Shown: piece by piece, positions 55,826-64,000 of the stretch | How the letters are laid out: every line of letters starts with the position of its first letter | Position numbering within the stretch: the first letter of the stretch is position 1 | Assembly (NCBI GenBank): GCA_020629795.1 | Contig: JAHDCR010000002.1 | Span: 44,287-108,286, forward strand | Length of the DNA stretch: 64,000 nucleotides | Origin: Candidatus Altimarinota bacterium | Lineage (GTDB): Bacteria; Patescibacteriota; Gracilibacteria; BD1-5; UBA6164 | Direction of reading: 5' to 3' | Notes under the pieces: model-generated | Seen by the model: only the letters and a program-made list of their open reading frames with translations | Database searches by the model: none | Told to the model about the DNA's origin: nothing | Program-made: the position numbers and the translations under genes

Positions 55826-58800
55826 ATGAAGAGGCCAACTATAGATTCTGTAACACAAATACCGAGAAGAATAAATATACCAAGTGATACAGAGATTAAT
55901 AAAATCTTAAGTATCTTTGGTTATTCAGCAAGAGTAATAAAACTTTGAGAATTAGCACAAAAGTTAGAAAAAATTAGACTCAGTAATGTTAATCTATCTG
56001 ATGATAGGATAAGTTCAAAGTTTAATTTAAAAGAAGCTACAGTATTTTACTTATCAGGTAAAATAAGCATTGATGAGCTCAAAAAATTATTCGAGTGAAA
56101 AAGTGTAATTGAAAGAGACGAAGTATTGGAATTTAGTTTGGTAAATTATGACCAAATTGAAACCTCATCAATGGAAAGAATATTTAAGAGCATGTGAGAT
56201 GATTCTCAGGAATTTTATTCAGAAAATTATGAAGATGACTGTATCTTGTTTGCATCTATAATTATGCAGGCTGATATAGAAACTATTGAAAAACATGTTT
56301 CATGAATAGAATTACTTCATTATCTACTCTCATTTCTCATCTACCCAGGGCATATTTTGGCTGCAAGTCATGAGTATCAAGAAAAATTTTTTACACTACT
56401 ATATAAGCATATTTGCTACACAGATTGAGTCTCTGGTTTACTAGATACTAATTCTGAATTACATAGATATATACAGAAGTACTTCTGACAATTAGACTGT
56501 ATTAAAAATCAGGAAACAAACTGATTAATTGCAACGGTTAGTAAAACAAAGTGAGAAATATCTCGAACCCTTCAGGTATGAGTAAATAAAGAGCTTCCAA
56601 AAAAAGAATTAGTATTCGAAATACTAGTTGCATTTGACGAAGATCCTGAAAGAGCAGCTCATTTTATGAGTTTTAGAAATCATATGCATCAGTGAGATAT
56701 TTCACACAAAATTAGAAAATATGAAGATTTTTGATTCAAAGATCAGAGACAAGTAGCATTATCCTATGTATCTTGAAATTTAGATATATCATTGCTTGAT
56801 AATCATACCCTTCCAATCATGTCAGGGGATCAGAGTATGTGATTATTTGATAAAGCACTTATATACTATCACTCGGATTCATCTAAAGAGAAACAACTCA
56901 GTGATTTAAAAAAATTTAATAAGTATCTATCAAGCTGACTTACTAATACTATAGATTCATTTTGAAATGAACTTGTCTATATGATTATCGCTATATCACT
57001 CCTGAGATATGATGCCTGAGTAGTAAAAGATAGTTGAATATTAGCAAATGATCTTCAAAAAGTATATTTAACTCTACTCATGTATCCTCGTTTTCTGCAA
57101 AAAGCACCTATAGAGCAGCAAAATAGATACTTTTGACAGCTATTTGATGTATATGATGTAGATTTCCTTGTAAATAATGTAGCTGTGAGAAGATACTTAG
57201 ATAACTACTTTGGTGATATACCAATTGTTGCTTCAAGAATAAAGCAAATAGAGGCTTCAATGGCAACGCAGGATAATCTAGATCAAGAAGAAGCTCAAAA
57301 TATCATTTGAGTCTCTAAAACATTATGAAGAGAGGAATTCATACCAACATACATATCAGTTGTATCAATACTTAATACTATACACAAACAATGAATACTC
57401 TCTAAACATGACGATATACCTGATCCAACTATAGCTTGAATATCTTGAATGTATCTTGCGTGAGCATTGCCACCAAGAGATTTTGATAATGAATTCAATT
57501 TTCAATGAACAGAAGATACGAGACTTTCGTATTATGCTAGTATTGCAATGCTAAAAGTAAAATCACTCTCTAATAAAGATAAGAATACTTTATGTCGTAA
57601 GGCAGTAAAAATAATTAATGATTATAAAATTTGAGATGTAAATACAGAAACCGAAGTATTGCTTTATATTATTTTGCTTACAAAATTTGAAAGAAGTATT
57701 TCGAAAAGATATATTGATAAAATACCATTTGCACAAGCAAGTGTTAGTTTGTTACTACATAGAGGTTACTTAGATATAACTAGTGAAACTGAGCGTGAAA
57801 ACTTTTTTTTCTTGTGGTTTGAGTCACTAAGGTGAGACCTATCGCTAGAAGACAAAGATTGAGATTTATGGAAATATCTCTTACAGTATTATGAAGCTAA
57901 TACTGTTATAGTACAAAACTATGATAGATTATTCCAGTCCAATAGTTCTTTTGATGATGTTGTAGAAACTGCTCCCAAAGAAAAGACTCTTTTCGATAGT
58001 ATAAATCCTGATACTATTGATATTTCACTAAGAGATTGAAGATACTATGTGAGCTGAGAAAATATAGCTCAGGAATGAGCTCAGGCCTGTATTGTTGTTT
58101 GGAATAAAGCAAAAAATAAAGATTTAAAGGATCCTAAATTCTATAGTCTAGATCAAGCAATAGAAGATTGATTTGAATTTGTGAGATGACAAGTAGCTCA
58201 AATATGATTTATAGAATCAGGAAAACCATTAACAAAAGCAAATTATAATCAGCAAATACAAAGCTTTGTGGCAATTACAGTGCCAGTCCCTAAAAAAGAA
58301 AAAACTCCCTTTTCTAAAAATATAAAACCATCACTACCAGAAAGAAATACAGTCCCAAAAAATAGCAGGGTAAAAACTCCTGATAATATTATTAGTCCAG
58401 ACTACGAAGCACTTCAAACACATATATTACTTCAAGAGCCTGAATGTTTTCAAAATGAATCTTGAGAATTTATATTTACAATAGAAATATCAGATCAGGA
58501 TCTCTGTGACTGGAATTTATCGGGAAAATCTATGACTAGGACTATTGTATTTTCTAAAGATAAAAAATGACCTCTTATTTTTTTATGATTACCAGAAAAT
58601 CTCAAACTCGATAATGATTTATTAGAATACTTCGATAATAAAATAAAAGAGCTAGAAAGAAAAATACAAAGCACAAAGCTTGTAGAAGCTAGAAAAAAAA
58701 CTCAAGCAAGAATAGATTTACTTCCATCTCATCCATGAGATTACAAAGATTTAGTATGATTTTTAAGATCATGTAATCAATCTGATCTAACAGTAGAAAA

Positions 58801-59638
58801 ATTAGGAAAAATGTTTTATATCTGGCAACTCCCATATATACATCAAGCAGAGATTATATCTAGCATTAGTACAATGTGATACGACATACGTTTTAATAAA
58901 TGAAATGACAAAGAAATAACTCATATCACACTTACATCAAAATCCAGCAAAACCTCAGAAATCACTTTTGATGTTTCAAGCTCATATGCTGTATCTAAAA
59001 TGAATAGGGTAGAGACCTCTACCCAAGGTGATATATGAGTAGCAGAATATATACTTAATTATTATATGGCTTGTACAGTAAATACGTACTATCAGAATCC
59101 AAATAATAAAAAAAATAAGCAAAAAATTGAAAGACAAAGAAAAGAAAGAGAAGCACTCATAAAAGAAGTGAGAAAGAAGCTAGATGCAAAAGATGGGACT
59201 TTTATAGATAATAATAGAATTATTGAAACAGGGGTAGACTGGGATAATGAAAATATCAATGCCTATCCTATACTCTGAAGAATACCTTACATTAGAGTTT
59301 CCAGAGATATAAAGGACGAAAATAAAAGATTAGAGGAGTATGAAGACCTAAATGAGAGAATCAGTAACTGAGAGTTAGATCTTGTGGTTAATAACTTTTA
59401 TAATAGACTTTTAGTTACAGTATGATTAATTCCAAATTGACATACTCCAATTGAAACTAATGGAGCTTATGAAATACTTCAAGATCACAAAGCAGATTTA
59501 GACGCAGATCATGATATAGAATTAAGAAGACTAGTCGTTTGAGAAGTAATAAAATCATTTCATGACAAATGAATATCACTACAATTCTATGAAACTATAG
59601 ATTTTTCACTCAGAGAGTTAGAAAAAGAGAAAGAATAA
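55826..59638 (+). CDS. giant unknown protein 2, repeat-containing paralogue
   Basis: A 1270-residue paralogue of the preceding protein, 69 bases after it. The helical repeat is at about 169-226 (FLIYPGHILAA ... HRYIQKYFGQLDC) and 416-470 (LLMYPRFLQKA ... RRYLDNYFGDIP), the same places as in protein 1. The module near 979-1000 reads FLRSCNQSDLTVEK then FYIWQLPY. A basic coiled coil near 1090-1130 precedes LGRIPYIRVSRDIKD near 1152. An additional region of about 200 residues sits between the second repeat and the module. No signal peptide, no catalytic motif that I can identify. Confidence 0.75.
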
Positions 59639-59656
59639 TATTCTTTCTCTTTTTTT
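59626..59656. terminator. bidirectional terminator between giant genes 2 and 3
   Basis: Perfect 11-bp stem AGAGAAAGAAT/ATTCTTTCTCT, 3-base loop, T6 to the right, A5 to the left. The stem includes the last codons of gene 2. Confidence 0.8.
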
Positions 59657-62600
59657 ATTCTGCAGCTATATTGATTGGATTTCTTAAAACTAAGATATCT
59701 TTAACCGTGTTCCTTGTAGCTGTTATAGTTTCATCCTGTAAAGTGATATTTCAGTTTCTTTCTAATTTGATATTTTTTCACTCAAGTTTATCATATGCTC
59801 TCTGAGCAAAAACAGACTCTCCAGAGTTAGAAATAATAACTCACTCTTCTCATTTTCGTTCAAATATTCATTCATCAGGTGAAATTATATACTCTCCATC
59901 TACATAGTCTCATTTCTTATATTTATTAGTCTCGTCATTAGTTAAAACTATACTCTTCAAATATTTAATATGCTCTTTCTTTTTTCTACGCTTTAGTTTT
60001 CTGTATCTTTTTGCTTCTCTTTTGATTTCTAAGTCTTTTTTGAATCGTCTATATCACCACATAATAATACTTATCATTACTTTTCAAGATACTTTAACTG
60101 CTTGCTTTGAAATAACTCAAAATGCATTGAATGACTTTGATATTACAGCAGCACTCATAGCTCAAGAAATTTGAGAAAATACTAAAGTTAATCCAAAAGG
60201 AGCTAAAAAATCAATGGGCTTTTGTTCTGATTCAGACACAGCCCCCTCAATTTCTGTATCATCAATATAGGCAAAAAATCGACTTCTTGCTATTTGTATA
60301 TTACTTTTTCATTCATTTCAAACATTAGGACTTATTTCATCTTTAGTTGGATATATAAATGTGTTAGTATTTGTCCTCTCTAGAATATCTCTTAGATTAG
60401 GATTAAATAGGAGAGAATAATGCTTTTGAGAACTCTCTTCATCACTTTCTAAAAAATTTCTCATTACTGCAATTAGATGTGTTACATCTTCATTTCACTC
60501 TGCAAATTTAGCATACAATTCTATATATCCATCAACATCATCAAGTCATTCAACTCCATAAGAGCCTGACATACGTCTTCTAAATTCAAAATAATTTAAT
60601 ATTGGCTTAGTAGTGATTCAAACATCTTGTCGTATTTCTATAGTAGGAACTGGAATTTCTGGATAGAGTTCATGAATCGACTCAAACACTCTCCATAGAT
60701 AATTTTCTGTTACAACTGAGAGAGCAACATTTGGCCCTTTATTCATTGTAAGCATACTATAGGTATATACACTATCTAGCTCACTTTCCGATAAGCTACT
60801 ACAAGATTCTCAAACCCTCCCAAGTTGCTCACAAATATGAGTAATATTTTCTCTATGAAGTGATTGACTCAGTGAAATAGATATTATTTTTCAGATAAAA
60901 TACCTGTTATTAGTATCATTGAGATTCATAAGCTCTGTAAGTAGCTCATATACTACTCTTCAATCTGGAGAATCCTGTCATAATTCATCCCTAATTGACT
61001 CTATTAGAATCATATCCTTAGCATATTGATCAGGAAATCTCTCTTGATGCTTATCAAGTTGCATAAATACTTCAGGACTTGGATTTATGATCAAATTGGT
61101 AGCTATATCTAGGTTATTATTACTTGGCCACCTAGCAAAAGCATATTCACTGCTGAGTAGATTTGTAAATCTCATTTGAAAATCTCACCAAGAATTAGGT
61201 CAAGTTGCTGGAATTTTATCCAGATTATCCATCATAAAAACAAGAATATCATGAATATTTCAATCTGTTATATCTATTCAGAGCTCTAAAATCAGAGCGT
61301 CTAACCAATCAATATTAGTAACTCAACTTTCAATACTCTCATCTATCCATGCAATGAAGTTTTGATTTGATTCTAATAATCATTTTTCATCTAGCCAAGC
61401 ATAATATCGTTTTAAATCTTTTCTCTTGAGTCGAGACATAAAATTTTCTAAAATATCTCAATAAGATCAGTCCTCAAAATGGTACCACGTATCAGGAACA
61501 TATCACTCCTTTATCATATAATAAGCCATTGCTTGAGATACTTGCGTGTTATTACTCATTGCAAGCAATATATCTCTGTCAGCTGGTGATAATCGAGATA
61601 TATAATCCTCTCATATGAACTCTTCTCAGGTACTTTGAGTAATTAAATCTATAGTATCTTGAGCATCAATAATTAAATGAGATCCTGAAGCTATATTTCC
61701 AGCTGCAACCTGCGTTCCGAAAATTTCTCTAATTAGTGGGAGTCTTTGAGTTGGGAGCATTTCTCTCATAGCCAAGCCTAACTCAGGAGAGCGACTATGA
61801 ACATAGGTTATGAGGGTATTCCATAGAGAAGTAGTTGTTTCCCCTGGGAAATACTTAAAATAAAAGACAGGTAAGTAAACTTGATTATCTTCAGCACATA
61901 TAGATGCAATTTGAGATAAATACTCTTGTCTCTTTTCTGCAATATATGATGCATAGAGACTTTCTATATTACTAATATCTTCATCAGTAAATATATTAAG
62001 AAATGGAATTCACGCATTTATATTCGTTGCTCATGGATTCCAATCAGTACCGTTAAAGCTATGGTATCAGAGTATCTGTAATCAGAGTGAATGTGCTGCA
62101 TAGACTCTTTCAACTCTAGATTTCTCTCATACCTCTAATACGGAAAAATTTCTTCAAAAGAGTTTTTGAGAAATACCATTATAATACTCTCTTCTCACAT
62201 CACTTCAAGCTGCAATTTCTTCTCTAGTAATATCAAAAAATGATAATATCTCTATATTTTGAACATACCTTCCTAATATTCACTCAGCTTGAGCGTCAAG
62301 CAGCTCATTAGGAGCAGTTAAAATACTGGTTGGGTGAAAGGTATTAAAATAGTGTGATGCATATATTATCCAATCTGGAGTAAGTCTTTGCTCAATAAGA
62401 CGATCATCTCAATTTGGTGTAATTTGAAAACCATCTGTTAAGATATTTCAACCTATTCTATATCAGGAAATTTGATTGATATTAATTTGAGATAGATTTG
62501 TAATTTGTAAGTTTGAATCAAAATTAAGCTTTACCCATGACCCCTCACTTATCTCAACCTCAATATAAATAAATTCATGTATTTCTTTGAGTCATGCTAT

Positions 62601-63713
62601 AATACTGGTATCACTTGCAGATTGATACCTGCCAATAACTCATAAATCACGCATCATAGCAGTCAATACTGGTGTAAAATTTCATCGTATTCATTCACTG
62701 AATCAATAAGTATTTAATCAAAAACTATCTGAATAAGAAAATCAGTTACAGGCAAAAATATGTGAGTTCATATCTCTTCATCTACTCTCTCTAAGAACTG
62801 TCTCAGCGTAACTAGTTCAGTGATATAGGGTAGGAATAAAACAGCCTACAGACTCAGGAGTCCGAAGGTATGATAACTGACGTAATAATCCAGATGAATA
62901 ATCAGCTTCTCGAGAGTCAGTTATTGCATTTCTACTTCAAGAAAAATTTTTATTAAAATATTCACGTAAATCTAGATCATTTCTTCGCGTATATTCTCAC
63001 TCTGTTTCCAGTATATATGGGATAATCCAAGCAGGAGTATCCTCTCTTAGCATTATATTTTTTACAAGCTCAGCAATACCAATAGGATTATATCAGATAA
63101 ACCTTGCTAAAGTTTGAGACAATACATGTTTACACACTGCTTCACTTTCTAACTCAGGCAGTGCAGAACGTGACGATGTTCTATATCCCTGTGAGTACAT
63201 ATTAGCCGTTGTCTGATACGCTCTTCTCACTCAAAGATTTACTGGAAGAGCCGGAGTTATATCAAAATCAATATATTCTCTCAGAGTCTCATAGTCTCAG
63301 TTATCACTGAGTCGTTGAATCTCATCTATGAGTTGTCTCTGCTGCAAAGCATACCTATATCTATCAATTTCAACTTGGCTTACATTATCTGATAGTATTG
63401 TAAACTCATCTCAAATACGAATTACTGCATTTACATCAATATTAGGATTAAACTCTTTCAAATACAGTATAAAATCAGAGTAATTGATTCACATTCGCGA
63501 GGCAATACCTGAAAATGTATCTCAACTCTGTATGGAATATGTTTGACTCATTGAAGAGATATCATTAGTTTCAGGCATACAAATAGCTCATAATATGCTT
63601 CACACTCTAAAATTAACATCTGAAGATGAATCTGCAAGCGTAGAGCTAGCTCATAGAGCTAGTCATGCTGATAGTGCTAATGATTTAACGTATGTGGGAA
63701 GAGGATTCTCCAT
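59655..63713 (-). CDS. giant LysM-containing exported protein
   Basis: A 1352-residue protein. The N-terminus has a signal-like hydrophobic segment (KSLALSAGLALGASSTLA, residues 9-26). A LysM domain follows at about 56-108 (MSQTYSIQSGDTFSGIASRM then INYSDFILYLKEFNP, IRIGDEFTIL), which binds N-acetylglucosamine polymers. A long region of about 1000 residues has no recognised domain. A hydrophobic segment near 1170-1215 and a run of basic residues (RREAKRYRKLKRRKKK type) indicate a membrane anchor with a short C-terminal domain behind it. It converges on the giant paralogues, so the three may form one envelope-associated locus. Confidence 0.78.
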
Positions 63714-63764
63714 TTTTGAAACAAAAAAATATTTCTTGTTTTAGTACTATAGGCAAATATTTAA

Positions 63765-64000
63765 CTAAAGCAAGTCACTCTTTATCTTTCTTTTTAACTT
63801 ATTTTTTCCATCAAATGCCATATAAAACAATATTCAAAATACCATACCAGCAAAGTGTCATAAAAAGCTAATTCCAGGAGTAAATCAAACGGCAATATTT
63901 ATAACAATAGCAGTTACTCAGCCTGTATACTCAGGATTTCATTTAGACCAAAGTATCAGTGTATAATAGGTTAAAACTGCAAGAGCAAATCAGCTAATTC
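63765..64000 (-). CDS. rhomboid-like intramembrane protease, C-terminal part
   Basis: The last 78 residues of a membrane protein whose start lies beyond the window. NPEYTGGVTAIVINIAVGF, then GISFLGHFAGMVFGILFYM matches the rhomboid helix 5-6 region, where H of the HFAG motif is the catalytic histidine. The catalytic serine would lie in the missing part. The end is basic (DGKNKLKRKIKSDLL). Confidence 0.7.

Overview
The window is an AT-rich, gene-dense stretch of a chromosome that reads UGA as glycine (translation table 25). With UGA as a stop, almost every gene breaks into fragments. With UGA as glycine, these become full-length proteins, and the recoded glycines fall on invariant positions, for example the first glycine of the YchF P-loop and the catalytic GAGD of a PfkB kinase. 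Table 25, single-copy core genes, tight packing and reduced versions of several proteins point to Absconditabacteria (SR1) or Gracilibacteria (BD1-5) of the Candidate Phyla Radiation. That placement is inference; the recoding is read directly. All coordinates below assume UGA = Gly and only TAA/TAG as stops, with one deliberate exception at 31330-31569.

Layout. 1-4350 (+): two tandem small membrane peptides, valS, ychF. 4374-8681 (-): a Cys-rich protein, an rRNA m5C methyltransferase, three tandem YgjV-like membrane proteins and a DedA protein. 8801-13784 (+): secF, an ABC exporter, the isoprenoid pair uppS and prenyl synthase, and a conserved unknown. 13797-18772 (mostly -): tatD, a membrane-anchored protein, uvrC, a PH-domain protein, exonuclease III. 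18851-20323 (+): a 3-hydroxyisobutyrate-dehydrogenase-like reductase and grpE. 20351-23440 (-): a possible glycosylase fragment and two tandem secreted 3D/peptidoglycan-binding proteins. 23592-31286: tilS, mraY, a PsiE-like protein, a VIT1-like transporter, an orphan PD-(D/E)XK-like protein, RNHCP and pterin dehydratase proteins, a nucleosidase, a flavodoxin-reductase-like protein and a PfkB kinase. 31287-31686 (-): a compact transcription unit that looks foreign and ends in UGA.

31757-37971 (+): a PolA lacking its polymerase domain, htpX, three tandem SLH proteins, then a T-box leader that controls a small membrane protein and glycyl-tRNA synthetase. 38013-42475 (-): a secreted coiled-coil protein, a two-component system, a small unknown, and metK under a SAM-I riboswitch. 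42803-52486 (mainly +): rpmF, nusB, rnc, yggT, ftsW/rodA, a truncated mutS, holA, a cupin-like protein, dus (-), an unknown, and topA. 52571-63713: three giant unrecognised proteins. The first two (1061 and 1270 aa) are colinear paralogues with a shared internal repeat; the third (1352 aa, opposite strand) carries a signal-like N-terminus and a LysM domain. The window ends inside a rhomboid-like gene.

Themes. Translation and cell-envelope genes dominate. Regulation is by RNA (T-box for glycine, S-box for methionine) and one two-component system. Several genes are tandem duplications (small peptides, YgjV, 3D proteins, SLH proteins, giant proteins). Two DNA-maintenance proteins (PolA, MutS) retain only N-terminal parts. 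I found no rRNA, tRNA, CRISPR array, IS element or prophage.
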